64,000 bases of DNA from Amycolatopsis eburnea (GCF_003937945.1 NZ_RSEC01000060.1:372001-436000), one strand, 5' to 3'; shown: positions 8,377 through 17,844, counted from the stretch's first letter. Numbers and translations: made by a program. The notes: generated from the sequence alone by a model not told the origin.

Positions 8377-8982
8377 TCAGAGCCAGCCGCGCTCCTCGGC
8401 GACGCGCACGGCTTCGGCCCGGGTCCGGGCGCCCGTCTTGCCGATCGCGGCGGACAGGTGGTTGCGCACGGTGCCCTCCGACAGGTGCAGGGCCCGCGCC
8501 ACGTCGGCCACCGTGGCGCCGTCCTTGGCTTCCCGCAGCACGTCCAGTTCCCGCCCGGTGAGCGGGCTGGCCCCGGTGGCGAGGGATTCCGCGGCCAGCG
8601 CCGGGTCCACCACCCGGAGTCCACTGTGGACTCGCCGGACGGCTTCGACGAGCTGCTCGGGCGGCGCGTCCTTGACGACGAAGCCGGCCGCGCCCGCCGC
8701 CATCGCGCGGGCCAGGTAGCCGGGCCTGCCGAACGTCGTGCAGATGATCACGCGGCACGACGGGAGCGCGGCCCGCAGGTCGGCCGCCGCTTCGAGGCCG
8801 TCCTTGCCCGGCATCTGCACGTCCAGCAGGGCGACGTCGGGCTTCGCCTCGCGCGCGGCGGCGACGACCTCGTCGCCCGAGCCGACCTGCCCGACCACCT
8901 CGATGTCGCTTTCCAGCCCGAGCACGGTGGCCAGCGCCCCGCGCACCATGGCCTGGTCGTCGGCCAGCAGCACCCGGATCAA
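8377..8982 (-). CDS. NarL/LuxR-type response regulator
   Basis: A 201-residue two-domain response regulator. The receiver domain shows the acidic pair in VLLADDQAMVRG, the phospho-acceptor Asp in DVALLDVQMPGKDGLE (about residue 54) and the conserved Lys in GFVVKDAPPEQL. The C-terminal LuxR HTH reads LTGRELDVLR and then VADVARALHLSEGTVRNHLSA. The start is TTG at 8982, overlapping the kinase stop (TTGA), so it is translationally coupled to the kinase. It probably controls the ABC exporter operon it sits in. Confidence 0.93.
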   Translation of the reverse strand: MIRVLLADDQAMVRGALATVLGLESDIEVVGQVGSGDEVVAAAREAKPDVALLDVQMPGKDGLEAAADLRAALPSCRVIICTTFGRPGYLARAMAAGAAGFVVKDAPPEQLVEAVRRVHSGLRVVDPALAAESLATGASPLTGRELDVLREAKDGATVADVARALHLSEGTVRNHLSAAIGKTGARTRAEAVRVAEERGWL

Positions 8983-10175
8983 GCGAGTCCTCCCGCGGGT
9001 TCGGCGCGCACGGCCGGGGCGGCCGCGCGCGGTTCGGGCTGCGGGACCTCCGCCCGCACCAGCAATCCTCCCCCGGGCCGGGCGGACGTCCGCAACGCGC
9101 CCCCCACGGCGGCGAGCCGTTCGGAAAGCCCGCGCAGGCCGTTGCCCGCGACGACGCCGGTGGCCCGCCCGTCGTCCTCGACCTCCAGCCAGGTGTCGCC
9201 CAGCCGCACCTTCACCTGCTTGGCGCCGGAATGCCGCAGCACGTTCGTGACGGCTTCGCGCAGCACGTAGCCGAAGGTGTTCTGCAGCTCCGGCCGGACG
9301 TTGTCGACGGCGTGCGGCAGGTCGGCGTCGATCTCCGCGGCGCGCAACGCCGCCCGCGCGCCGACGAGCTCCGCCGACAGCGACACTTCGCGGTATTCCG
9401 AAACCGTCGCGCGGACGTCGGAGAGCGCGCTGCGGGTCAGGCTCTCGATCTCGCGGATCTCCTCCACCGTGCGCGGGATGTCGCCGGAGCTCTCCAGCAC
9501 CCGCCGGGCCAGCCCCGCCTTGACGGTGATCGTGGTGAGGCTGTGCCCGAGCAGGTCGTGCAGGTCGCGGGCGACGCGCTGGCGCTCGTTCGCCACCGCG
9601 AGCGTGGCGATCTCCTCGTTGGCCCGCTCCAGCCGCCGCACCGCGCGGACGAGGTTGGCCATGAAGAACATCGCCAGCGTCACCGAGGCGACCGTGATGA
9701 GGTCGCCGTAGTCGGCCAGGAACCGGCCTTCGACCAGCAGCACGACGGCACCGGCGGCCAGCGCGCCGACGTCCAGGATCACCGACCAGGCGGCCGGGAG
9801 CAGGAACACCAGCACCGCCGTGCCGTAGAGCAGGACGAACCCGCTCGCGCTGGTCGTCGCCAGCGTCGCGACCCCCAGGGCGTTCATCGTGATCCCGAAG
9901 GCCAGCTTCACCCGCCGCTCCCGTTGGAAGAAGAACGGGAAGATCGCGTAGCACAACGCGTACGTGTAGATCAGCACGCCGGTGAGCACGGCCTCGACCG
10001 AAACGCCGGGCTCGGCCAGCAGACCCCGCGTGACCGGAACGAGGAACGGCAGCAGGAACACCACCGACATGACCGTCCACCGCAGGCCCTTCGGGCCGCC
10101 GCGGCGCCCGGCATCGGGCAGGGGGTCCTCCCACCACGATTCCTTGGTGTCCAGCCCGAACTTGCGCTTCGCCAT
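8979..10175 (-). CDS. DesK-type sensor histidine kinase
   Basis: A 398-residue membrane kinase with about six TM spans in residues 35-165, a HisKA_3 dimerisation helix and a short HATPase domain. The phospho-acceptor His lies in RQRVARDLHDLLGHSLTTIT. The N-box is REAVTNVLRHSGAKQV, followed by a G-box in GNGLRGLSERLAAVGG. Kinases of this class next to ABC-2 exporters sense envelope stress, lipids or drugs in Gram-positive bacteria. It is coupled to the response regulator by a 4-base overlap and follows the permease by 24 bases. Confidence 0.93.
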   Translation of the reverse strand: MAKRKFGLDTKESWWEDPLPDAGRRGGPKGLRWTVMSVVFLLPFLVPVTRGLLAEPGVSVEAVLTGVLIYTYALCYAIFPFFFQRERRVKLAFGITMNALGVATLATTSASGFVLLYGTAVLVFLLPAAWSVILDVGALAAGAVVLLVEGRFLADYGDLITVASVTLAMFFMANLVRAVRRLERANEEIATLAVANERQRVARDLHDLLGHSLTTITVKAGLARRVLESSGDIPRTVEEIREIESLTRSALSDVRATVSEYREVSLSAELVGARAALRAAEIDADLPHAVDNVRPELQNTFGYVLREAVTNVLRHSGAKQVKVRLGDTWLEVEDDGRATGVVAGNGLRGLSERLAAVGGALRTSARPGGGLLVRAEVPQPEPRAAAPAVRAEPAGGLA

Positions 10176-10199
10176 CGCCGTTCCTCGTTCTCCCGGCCC

Positions 10200-10940
10200 T
10201 CAGACCCGGGCGCTGTCCTTACGGTAACGCCTGATCACGAGCGCCCCCAGCACGACCGCCCACGCCCCCAGCACGCCGGCCGCGGTCGGCAGCGACACCA
10301 CCATGTCGGTGGTCACCGCGGGCCGCGCCACCTGCAGCACCCAGTACGTCGGCATGATCTGGGCGACGTCGTGCATCCAGCCCGGCATCGACTCGATCGG
10401 GATCCAGAGGCCGCCGAGGAAACCCATGCCGAGGGTGACGATCATGTTGACCGGCTGCATCGAATCGGGCGTGCCGAACTGGCCGAGCAGCAGCCCGAGC
10501 AGCACCAGCGGGATCGTGCCGAGCCAGACACCGGCGAAGATCCGGACCCAGCCCGCGGCGTCGAGGTGCACGCCCTGCATCGTCACGGCCAGCAGCGGCA
10601 CCAGCACCAGCGCGGGCAGCCCCACGAGCATCCCGGAGATGCCCTTGCCCGCCAGGTAGCCGCTGCCGGTCAGCGGGGTCAGGCGCAGCTGGCGCTGCCA
10701 GCCGACGGCGCGTTCGAGCGCGAGCCGGGCCCCGCTGTTCGTCGCGGCGGCGAAGGTCCCGAACGTCATCATGTTGATCATGATCACGGCGGTGACCGTG
10801 GCGTGGTCCGGCGCGTCCGACTTCGTGAAGACGTTGGCCTGCAACAGGAACATCAGCACCGGGAACGCGACGACGAAGATCAGGAAGCGCGGCGCCCGGA
10901 AGTTCCGGCGGATCTCGGTGAGCAGGTAGGCGGCGTTCAT
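10200..10940 (-). CDS. ABC-2 type transporter permease
   Basis: A 246-residue membrane protein with six predicted spans in the ABC-2 layout. An N-terminal amphipathic TEIRRNFRAPRF precedes TM1. The region GGLWIPIESMPGWMHDVAQIMP before the last spans is the conserved ABC-2 extracellular/TM5 signature. It overlaps the ATPase gene by 4 bases (ATGA). The pair should export a lipid, drug or small peptide, and the coupled HK/RR pair suggests substrate- or damage-induced expression. Confidence 0.92.
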   Translation of the reverse strand: MNAAYLLTEIRRNFRAPRFLIFVVAFPVLMFLLQANVFTKSDAPDHATVTAVIMINMMTFGTFAAATNSGARLALERAVGWQRQLRLTPLTGSGYLAGKGISGMLVGLPALVLVPLLAVTMQGVHLDAAGWVRIFAGVWLGTIPLVLLGLLLGQFGTPDSMQPVNMIVTLGMGFLGGLWIPIESMPGWMHDVAQIMPTYWVLQVARPAVTTDMVVSLPTAAGVLGAWAVVLGALVIRRYRKDSARV

Positions 10941-11869
10941 CGGACGGGCTCCGCGGTCTCGTCGGCGGTCAGGGAGAGGAAGGCGCCTTCGAGGCCGACG
11001 GCCCCGATTTCGACGTCGTGCACGGCCGGGACGGCGGCCTTGAGCGCCCAGAGCGTCTCGTCGGAGTCGGCGCTGGAGATCGCGACGCGGTCGCCGCGCA
11101 GCTCGAACTCCTTGACACCGGGCAGCGCGGCGATCAGCGCCTCGGTGGCACCCGGGACGGCGGCGCGCAGGGTGCGGCCGCCGGCCAGCGCGCGGACCTC
11201 GGCGACGCTCCCGTCGGCGACGATCCGGCCGCGGCGCATCAGCACCACGCGGTCGGCGAACTCCTCGGCTTCTTCGAGGTAGTGCGTGGCGAACACGACC
11301 GTGCGGCCGGACTCGGTGAACGCGTACATCGACTGCCAGAACTCGCGCCGCGTCCCGACGTCCATCGCCGCCGTCGGCTCGTCGAGGATCAGCAGGTCGG
11401 GGTTGCTGACCAGGGCGACGGCGAAGCGCACGCGCTGCTTCTGCCCGCCGGACAGCTTGTTCGCGCGGCGGCCGGCCAGCTCTTCGACGCCCGCGGCGCG
11501 CAGGGCTTCGGCCACCGGCATCGGGCGGCGGTGCAGGGCCGCGACCATGCCGACGGTCTCGCCGACGGTCAGGTCGTCCATCAGGGCGCCGCCCTGCAGC
11601 ATCGCGCCGATCAGCCCGGCGCGGACGGCGTCGATCGGCTTGCGCCCGAACACGCGGACTTCGCCGGCACCGGGGCTGGTCAGGCCGAGGATCATGTCGA
11701 CGGTGGTGGACTTGCCGGCACCGTTCGGGCCGAGCAGGGCGACCACCTCGCCCGGGGCGATCGTCAGGTCGAGGCCGTCGACCGCGTGGACGTCGCCGTA
11801 GTGCTTGCGCAGGCCGGTGAGGTGGATCGCGGCCCCCGCCGCCACCGCCTGGATGTCTGTTTCTCGCAT
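10937..11869 (-). CDS. ABC transporter ATP-binding protein (drug/lipid exporter type)
   Basis: A 310-residue ATPase with Walker A GPNGAGKST (about residue 47), Q-loop GAMLQGGALMD, signature LSGGQKQRVRFA, Walker B DLLILDEPTAAMD and the switch His in VVFATHYLEEAE. A C-terminal extension of about 90 residues (from about residue 220) is the DrrA-like regulatory domain of many actinobacterial exporters. It is the first gene of a four- or five-gene unit: ATPase, permease, kinase, regulator, perhaps the YdcF-like gene. The start ATG is at 11869. Confidence 0.94.
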   Translation of the reverse strand: MRETDIQAVAAGAAIHLTGLRKHYGDVHAVDGLDLTIAPGEVVALLGPNGAGKSTTVDMILGLTSPGAGEVRVFGRKPIDAVRAGLIGAMLQGGALMDDLTVGETVGMVAALHRRPMPVAEALRAAGVEELAGRRANKLSGGQKQRVRFAVALVSNPDLLILDEPTAAMDVGTRREFWQSMYAFTESGRTVVFATHYLEEAEEFADRVVLMRRGRIVADGSVAEVRALAGGRTLRAAVPGATEALIAALPGVKEFELRGDRVAISSADSDETLWALKAAVPAVHDVEIGAVGLEGAFLSLTADETAEPVR

Positions 11870-11888
11870 GCCCCCAGGCTGCCGCGCG

Positions 11889-11957
11889 ACGGGCCCGGGT
11901 CCCCAGACCGTGCGTCACGACCTCGCCGTGACAGGTGTCAGGGGTACCCGGGCCCGT
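11889..11957. promoter_or_regulatory. Nested inverted repeats between glyS and the ABC operon
   Basis: The outer arms ACGGGCCCGGGT (11889-11900) and ACCCGGGCCCGT (11946-11957) are perfect complements of 12 bp. Inside them lies a second hairpin, GTCACG (11914-11919) with CGTGAC (11927-11932) around a 7-base loop. The element sits just downstream of the glyS-side stop and upstream of the ABC ATPase start, on the strand read leftward. It could end glyS transcription and also hold the ABC operator. No U-tract follows. Confidence 0.5.
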
Positions 11958-11964
11958 GCGTGGT

Positions 11965-13371
<1,407 letters not shown>

Positions 13372-13436
13372 GCGGGGACGGTTATCGGACTAGAACGTCC
13401 AGGGTATCCGCCGGGGCCCAGCGGTTGACGCGCAGG

Positions 13437-14075
13437 CTAGGGCCGCGACACCAGCGACGCCGTCACGACGCGGTTGTCCTCGTAGCCCTCGCTCCCGCCG
13501 ACGTATTCGCCACCGCAGGTGACCAGCAGCAGCTTGTGCGGGCCATCGGGGTCGAACAGCTGCTCGGAGCGGCCGGCGAGGTCGGTCTTGTGGACGGTCT
13601 CGGCGGCGTCGACCCGGTAGACCCAGGCGCCGCCGGCGGTGTCGGTCAGCTTGACCTCCTGGCCGGGCTTGACCTGCCAGAGCTCCATGAACGGGCCCTT
13701 CTTGCCCTTCCAGTTGACGTGCCCGGAGAGCAGGGCGACGCCGCGGTCGGCGCCCAGCTCGGCGCCCCACCAGGCGGCTTCGTCGAGGCCTTCGGGGATC
13801 TTGAGCGCGCCCTCGGCGTCGAGGTCCTCCTGGACGAGCTTGGCGGTGCCGCCGCCGGGGAGGCTCAGGTTCGCGGGGTCGCGGGCGATGTCCTGGGTGG
13901 TCTGCTGCTCGGCGGGTTGGTGGGTGGCGGGCGCGTTCGCGACCGCGGGTTCATCCTTTCCAGTGAAGATGAGCAGGGTGGCAACGACCGCGGCGACGAC
14001 GAAAGCGCCGGCGACGCCGACGATCCACCAGCGGCCGGAGCCCTGCTTCCGCTCCGCCGGGTTCTGCTCCTGCAT
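13437..14075 (-). CDS. Class F sortase (first of a tandem pair)
   Basis: A 212-residue membrane-anchored sortase with the single TM span GRWWIVGVAGAFVVAAVVA at about residues 14-32 and an extracytoplasmic catalytic domain. The triad is visible as H119 (LLSGHVNW), C187 (LLLVTCGG) and R202 (YEDNRVV). Class F enzymes of actinomycetes usually lack a dedicated substrate and attach or process surface proteins. The start at the ATG 14075 gives a conventional short cytoplasmic tail; a longer open frame upstream is basic and unstructured. It is followed 65 bases on by the glyS promoter region and preceded by a second sortase. Confidence 0.9.
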   Translation of the reverse strand: MQEQNPAERKQGSGRWWIVGVAGAFVVAAVVATLLIFTGKDEPAVANAPATHQPAEQQTTQDIARDPANLSLPGGGTAKLVQEDLDAEGALKIPEGLDEAAWWGAELGADRGVALLSGHVNWKGKKGPFMELWQVKPGQEVKLTDTAGGAWVYRVDAAETVHKTDLAGRSEQLFDPDGPHKLLLVTCGGEYVGGSEGYEDNRVVTASLVSRP

Positions 14076-14164
14076 GGGGTCGGGCTCCTTCGCTCGGTGA
14101 CTTCGGCGAAGCAAGACATGCGGCGGCGGGCGCGGGAGGTTGCACCGAGATCGCGGCCCGTCCG

Positions 14165-14232
14165 GCGACGTGAATGACATTCCCGACGTCCAACAGCATC
14201 GTCCGCGGAGACGAATCGGTCATTCACGTCGC
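14165..14232. repeat. Inverted-repeat intergenic element between the sortase genes
   Basis: The arms GCGACGTGAATGA (14165-14177) and TCATTCACGTCGC (14220-14232) are perfect complements of 13 bp around a 42-base loop. The words TGAATGA/TCATTCA recur in the paired elements at 44.47 kb, and on the reverse strand the conceptual peptide VNDRFVSADDAVG resembles those of the 34.1 and 44.6 kb elements. It may be a distant member of the same dispersed family, or a terminator for the upstream sortase gene. Confidence 0.6.
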
Positions 14233-14246
14233 TTGGTGGGGTGCGC

Positions 14247-14885
14247 TCAGCCGGTCGGGCGGGTCACCAGCTTCGCCGTCACCAGGCGGTTCTCGTCGTA
14301 CCCCTCGGTGCCGCCCACGTAGTCGCCGCCGCAGGTGATCAGGACCAGGCGGTGGGGGCCGTCCTGGCCGAACCAGTGCTGGGCCTGCTGCGGGAGGGCT
14401 TCCTTCGGGAGCGTCACCACCTCGTCGACGCGGTAGACCCAGCGGCCGCCGCGGGCGTCGACGATCGTCACCTCGTCGCCCGCGCGGGTGCGCCACAGCT
14501 CGTCGAACGGGCCGCGCTCGCCTTCCCAGTTCACGTGGCCCGAGAGCAGTGCCGCGCCGCGGTCGGCGCCCAGTTTCGCGCCCCACCAGGCCGCGTCGGC
14601 CAGGCCGCGGGGGATCGGGAGGACGCCCGTGTCGGTCAGTTCCGTGCGGACCAGGCGGGCGGTCGCGCCGTCGGGGAGGCGGACCGTGCCCGGGCGCTGC
14701 TGGGCCGCCGATTCGCTGTCCGCCGGCAGCACCGCCGGGGCCGCGTTCTCGCCCGGCAGCGTGCCCGGGGGTGGTGCCGCGATCGGGGGCGACGTCGGGG
14801 GCAGCCAGGTCAGGACGACGATCCCGGCCGCGAACGCGGCGACCGCCAAGGCCGCCGCGACGGCGGCCAGCGCGGTGCGGAGCAC
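14247..14885 (-). CDS. Class F sortase (second of a tandem pair)
   Basis: A 212-residue paralogue of the sortase at 13437-14075. The N-terminus is a membrane anchor (LAAVAAALAVAAFAAGIVVL), followed by a Pro-rich linker and the catalytic domain with H117 (LLSGHVNW), C185 (VLITCGG) and R200 (YDENRLV). It starts with GTG at 14885, the base right after the TAG of the upstream surface-protein gene, so expression of the two is tightly linked. That position suggests the upstream protein is its partner or substrate, although that protein has no LPXTG motif. Confidence 0.9.
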   Translation of the reverse strand: MLRTALAAVAAALAVAAFAAGIVVLTWLPPTSPPIAAPPPGTLPGENAAPAVLPADSESAAQQRPGTVRLPDGATARLVRTELTDTGVLPIPRGLADAAWWGAKLGADRGAALLSGHVNWEGERGPFDELWRTRAGDEVTIVDARGGRWVYRVDEVVTLPKEALPQQAQHWFGQDGPHRLVLITCGGDYVGGTEGYDENRLVTAKLVTRPTG

Positions 14886-15974
14886 CTAGTCCGTCCCGGT
14901 CTTGCGGCGCCGGCCGAGCAGCAGCGCGACCGCCGCGAAGAACACGCCGCCGAAGAGCAGGCCGACGCCGAGCGGGACGCGGGAGCCGTCGCCGTCGGTC
15001 GCGGGGGCCGCCGCGCCGAGGTAGCCGGCCGGGACCTGCGTCGGGACCGCCGCCTGCGACGCGGTCGTGCCGCCCGACTGGTTGCCCGCCTTCGCGACGA
15101 ACCCCTTCGGGACCGAGCAGCTGACGCCGCCGAGCACGATGTTCGTCCGCACGTCCTGCAGCGCGGCGCCCTGCGCGTCCTTGACGTGGGTGGTGATCTC
15201 GACGCGCCAGCCGGCGACCGCGGTGAAGTCGCCGCCGCGCCAGCCGTCCTGCCGGATCAGCTGGTCGAACGTGGCAACGCGGGTCAGCTTGAGGTCGGAG
15301 ACCGTGGTCGCCTTGTCGGCGTTCGTGATGTCGCCGGGCGGGCCGAGCTTCAGGTTGGTCAGCTGGAGGCCGGCGGTTCCGCCGGGCACCGGGACGATGC
15401 CGAGCGTGCCGTCGGACTGGCGCACCCACAGCCGCGCGAGGGAAGTGGTGGCGGTGAGCTTCGCCGGACCGGTGCAGTCCACCGCCGACTTCGCGCCTTC
15501 GAGCACGAGCACGGTGTTGTCGACCGGCTTCGCGGCCCCCTGCCAGACGTCGCGGAGCGCGTAGTTCGTCTCGGCCACCGCGGTGGGCACGGTGGTCGCC
15601 TGCAACGCGGCGACGACGTTGTGGTCGCGGCTCGCGACACCCGGCGGGTACGGGTTCTGCGACGCGCTGTAGCGGCCGAGGTCGATCTGGTAGTGCCCGC
15701 CGAACGTCGCGCGCTCGCCGTCGTCCTTGGGGACGGTGACGCGGTCCGTGCCGAGCTTGGACTGCCCCGGCAGCAGGGGTGAACGCTGCGTTTCGGTGAT
15801 GAGGGCGCCGCCGCGCTGGCCTTCCGCGCCGATCCGGACCGAAGCGATGTTCGCGAACGAGACCGGCCCGGTCTTCTCGTCGACGGCCTGCGTCTGCGCT
15901 CCGGCCAAACCCACTCCGACCAGCGGGAACACCACAGCCGTCAGCGCGGCTGCTTTCGTTGCGAAACGGGTCAT
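14886..15974 (-). CDS. Secreted, C-terminally membrane-anchored protein coupled to sortase
   Basis: A 362-residue exported protein. It has a signal peptide (KAAALTAVVFPLVGVGLAGA, cut probably after AGA-Q near residue 26), an extracytoplasmic domain of about 290 residues with beta-rich character, and a C-terminal tail of one hydrophobic span (GVGLLFGGVFFAAVALLLG) followed by RRRK. That tail is the shape of a sortase sorting signal, but no LPXTG-like pentapeptide precedes it; the nearest sequence is DGDGSRVPLG. Two Cys (VDCTGP; GVSCSVP) may form a disulfide. The gene runs directly into the sortase gene. I do not recognise the domain. Confidence 0.72.
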   Translation of the reverse strand: MTRFATKAAALTAVVFPLVGVGLAGAQTQAVDEKTGPVSFANIASVRIGAEGQRGGALITETQRSPLLPGQSKLGTDRVTVPKDDGERATFGGHYQIDLGRYSASQNPYPPGVASRDHNVVAALQATTVPTAVAETNYALRDVWQGAAKPVDNTVLVLEGAKSAVDCTGPAKLTATTSLARLWVRQSDGTLGIVPVPGGTAGLQLTNLKLGPPGDITNADKATTVSDLKLTRVATFDQLIRQDGWRGGDFTAVAGWRVEITTHVKDAQGAALQDVRTNIVLGGVSCSVPKGFVAKAGNQSGGTTASQAAVPTQVPAGYLGAAAPATDGDGSRVPLGVGLLFGGVFFAAVALLLGRRRKTGTD

Positions 15975-16240
15975 GTCTCCCCACTGGTCTGCTCGGGCGC
16001 GGCGCCGGCGTGCGAGAAGCGACGAAACGCTCCGCGACAACCTTGCACCGTCGGCCACTACATGCGAAGCCGAAGAGCCAATATCCCACGAACTCACCCG
16101 AACGGGGTAATACGACCTGCCGTACCCCGCAGCTCGGCGCCGGGGCGGGGCTCCCGTCCGGGGGAACACTAGGATGGGCGGGGCCGTTATCGGCAATGAC
16201 TACGGAATTCATGGTCCGGACGGGCAGGCTGGAGGCGGGC
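15975..16240. promoter_or_regulatory. Divergent spacer upstream of smtB-zur
   Basis: This 266-base spacer should hold the leftward promoter of the surface-protein/sortase genes and the rightward promoter of the zinc-sensor operon. TAATAC at about 16109-16114 is a possible -10 for the rightward unit. GTTATCGGCAATGAC (about 16186-16200) is a weak imperfect palindrome that could be the SmtB operator. No convincing actinobacterial Zur box was found. Confidence 0.35.
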
Positions 16241-16600
16241 ATGGCGACGGTGACCGGGAGTGGCGCCCAGCCGGGGCTCGCGGAGTGCGCGCCGGCGTCG
16301 GCGCCGGTCCACCCGTCCCCGTCGGTGCTGACGGACGCGGGCGACCTGCTGCGCGCGCTGGCCGCGCCGGTCCGGATCGCGATCGTGCTGCAGCTGCGGG
16401 CCGCCGACCGGTGCGTGCACGAGCTGGTGGACGCCCTCGACGTCGCGCAGCCGCTGATCAGCCAGCACCTGCGGGTGCTCAAGACCGCCGGGGTGGTGCA
16501 GGGCGAACGCCGCGGCCGCGAGGTGGTCTACCGGCTCGCCGACGACCACCTGGCGCACATCGTGGTCGACGCCGTGGCCCACGTGCAGGAAGGAAAGTGA
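16241..16600 (+). CDS. smtB: ArsR/SmtB-family metal-sensing repressor
   Basis: A 119-residue winged-helix repressor. The HTH is HELVDALDVAQPLISQHLRV. The alpha5 metal site is complete: DDHLAHIVVDAVAHVQE fits the D-x-H-x10-H-x2-E zinc/cobalt pattern of SmtB and CzrA. It is the counterpart of Rv2358, which with the next gene (Rv2359, FurB/Zur) forms a zinc-controlled pair in M. tuberculosis. The ATG at 16241 is chosen because GGAGG ends 5 bases before it; in-frame ATGs at 16196 and 16211 lack such a site and would add a tail without domain content. Its stop overlaps the zur start. Confidence 0.92.
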   Translation: MATVTGSGAQPGLAECAPASAPVHPSPSVLTDAGDLLRALAAPVRIAIVLQLRAADRCVHELVDALDVAQPLISQHLRVLKTAGVVQGERRGREVVYRLADDHLAHIVVDAVAHVQEGK

Positions 16601-17013
16601 TGAACCCCGCCGCGCCGCGCAGCCAGGCCCCGGTGCCCGGGCGCCGATCGACCCGGCAGCGAGCCGCGGTCGTCGAGCTGCTGAGCACCGTCGACGACTT
16701 CCGCTCCGCCCAGGAACTGCATGACGAGCTGCGCAAACGCGGCGACGGCATCGGCCTGACGACGGTGTACCGCACGTTGCAGTCCCTGTCGGAGGCCGGC
16801 GAGATCGACGTCCTGCGCACCGACTCGGGCGAAGCGATCTACCGGCGGTGTTCCGCGCACCACCACCATCACCTGGTGTGCCGCCGCTGCGGCCGCACGG
16901 TCGAGGTCGAAGGACCGGCCGTCGAGCGGTGGGCGGAGAAGATCGCCGCCGAGCACGGGTTTTCGGAGATCTCGCACACGGTGGAGATCACCGGCACCTG
17001 CGGGGAGCACTGA
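16600..17013 (+). CDS. zur: Zinc uptake regulator Zur (FurB type)
   Basis: A 137-residue Fur-family repressor. The N-terminal winged helix includes GLTTVYRTLQSLSEAGEID. The residues line up with the M. tuberculosis FurB zinc sites at a constant offset of 8. Sensor site: D70, C84, H89 and H91. Third site: H88, H90, E109 and H126. Structural site: C94, C97 and C134. The fourth structural ligand, Cys in FurB, is His here (H137, the last residue, in TCGEH). It should repress zinc uptake and zinc-sparing genes when zinc is sufficient. It shares one base with the smtB stop (TGATG) and has a good AGGAAAG ribosome site. Confidence 0.95.
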   Translation: MNPAAPRSQAPVPGRRSTRQRAAVVELLSTVDDFRSAQELHDELRKRGDGIGLTTVYRTLQSLSEAGEIDVLRTDSGEAIYRRCSAHHHHHLVCRRCGRTVEVEGPAVERWAEKIAAEHGFSEISHTVEITGTCGEH

Positions 17014-17022
17014 GCGAGCCGG

Positions 17023-17844
17023 TCACGAGGGCCAGGCCACGTCGTCGATGGCGAGCCACGGCGCCGCGGCCAGTTCGGACGGCGTGAGTCCCGCGATCGC
17101 CCGTGCTTCGCGGTGCAGGTGCGACTGGTCCGCGTAGCCGCTTCGCGCCGCCACCGTCGCCGCGCTGTGGCCGGCGGCCAGGAGGTGGGCCGCGTGGTCG
17201 AAGCGCACCAGCCGGCCCGCCCTCTTGGGGGTCAGTCCGAGCTGGGCGCCGAACCGGGCCCACAGGCGCTTGCGGCTCCAGCCGACCTCTTCGGCCAAGC
17301 CCTCGACCCTGACCCGGCCCCGGCCGTCGAGCGTCCGGCGCCAGGCTTCGACGACCTCCGGCTCCACCCGGGGCCGCGCCGCCATCCGGCGGGTGAGGAG
17401 GTCCGTCGCGAGGGCGAACCGGTCGTCCCAGGACGGCGTGGCGCGCAGCCTCTCCTCGACGCGGGCGGCGTCGCGCCCCCACACCTCTTCGAGGGTGGCC
17501 ACGGTGCCGGTCAGCTCGGCCGAGACGTCCAGCAGGGCGGCGGCCACCACCGGGGACAGGCGGATCTGCAGGCATTCGCCTTCGCGGCCGCCGGTCCGGA
17601 TACCGCCCGGCAGCAACCCCGCGACGAAGCTGCCGCACCGGCGCGTACCACCGGTTTCGCGGATGATGCCGCCTGTCTCGCTCAGGTCGAGGAACAGGGT
17701 GATCGACGGGTGCGCGACCATCGCGATCCCGACGTCCCCGGGGATCCGCTGGCGGAACCCCGCCATCGCGACGCCCGGGAGCCGCGCGGCCGCGCGCGGG
17801 ACCGCGACCTCCACGTCCGCCCACTTCCAGCCGGTCGGCAGCAC
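17023..17844 (-). CDS. AraC-family transcriptional regulator
   Basis: A 273-residue regulator with a ligand-sensing N-terminal half and a C-terminal AraC double HTH (about residues 160-260): LAEEVGWSRKRLWARFGAQL for the first motif and GYADQSHLHREARAIAGLTP for the second. The N-terminal part contains IRLSPVVAAALL, seen in AraC proteins of the DUF6597-like sensor group. It follows the alpha/beta hydrolase gene by 9 bases and is probably cotranscribed with it. The start is a GTG at 17844. It ends 10 bases from the convergent zur gene. Confidence 0.88.
   Translation of the reverse strand: MLPTGWKWADVEVAVPRAAARLPGVAMAGFRQRIPGDVGIAMVAHPSITLFLDLSETGGIIRETGGTRRCGSFVAGLLPGGIRTGGREGECLQIRLSPVVAAALLDVSAELTGTVATLEEVWGRDAARVEERLRATPSWDDRFALATDLLTRRMAARPRVEPEVVEAWRRTLDGRGRVRVEGLAEEVGWSRKRLWARFGAQLGLTPKRAGRLVRFDHAAHLLAAGHSAATVAARSGYADQSHLHREARAIAGLTPSELAAAPWLAIDDVAWPS

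Noticed and set aside
13372..13436. T-box riboswitch upstream of glyS
   Set aside because: Only 65 bases separate the neighbouring genes and no T-box or specifier-like structure is recognisable.
14886..15974. LPXTG sorting signal at the C-terminus of the exported protein
   Set aside because: The hydrophobic stretch and basic tail are present but no LPXTG-like pentapeptide precedes them.
15975..16240. Zur box controlling smtB-zur
   Set aside because: The AT-rich mycobacterial-type motif is absent; only a weak dyad near 16186-16200 is seen.
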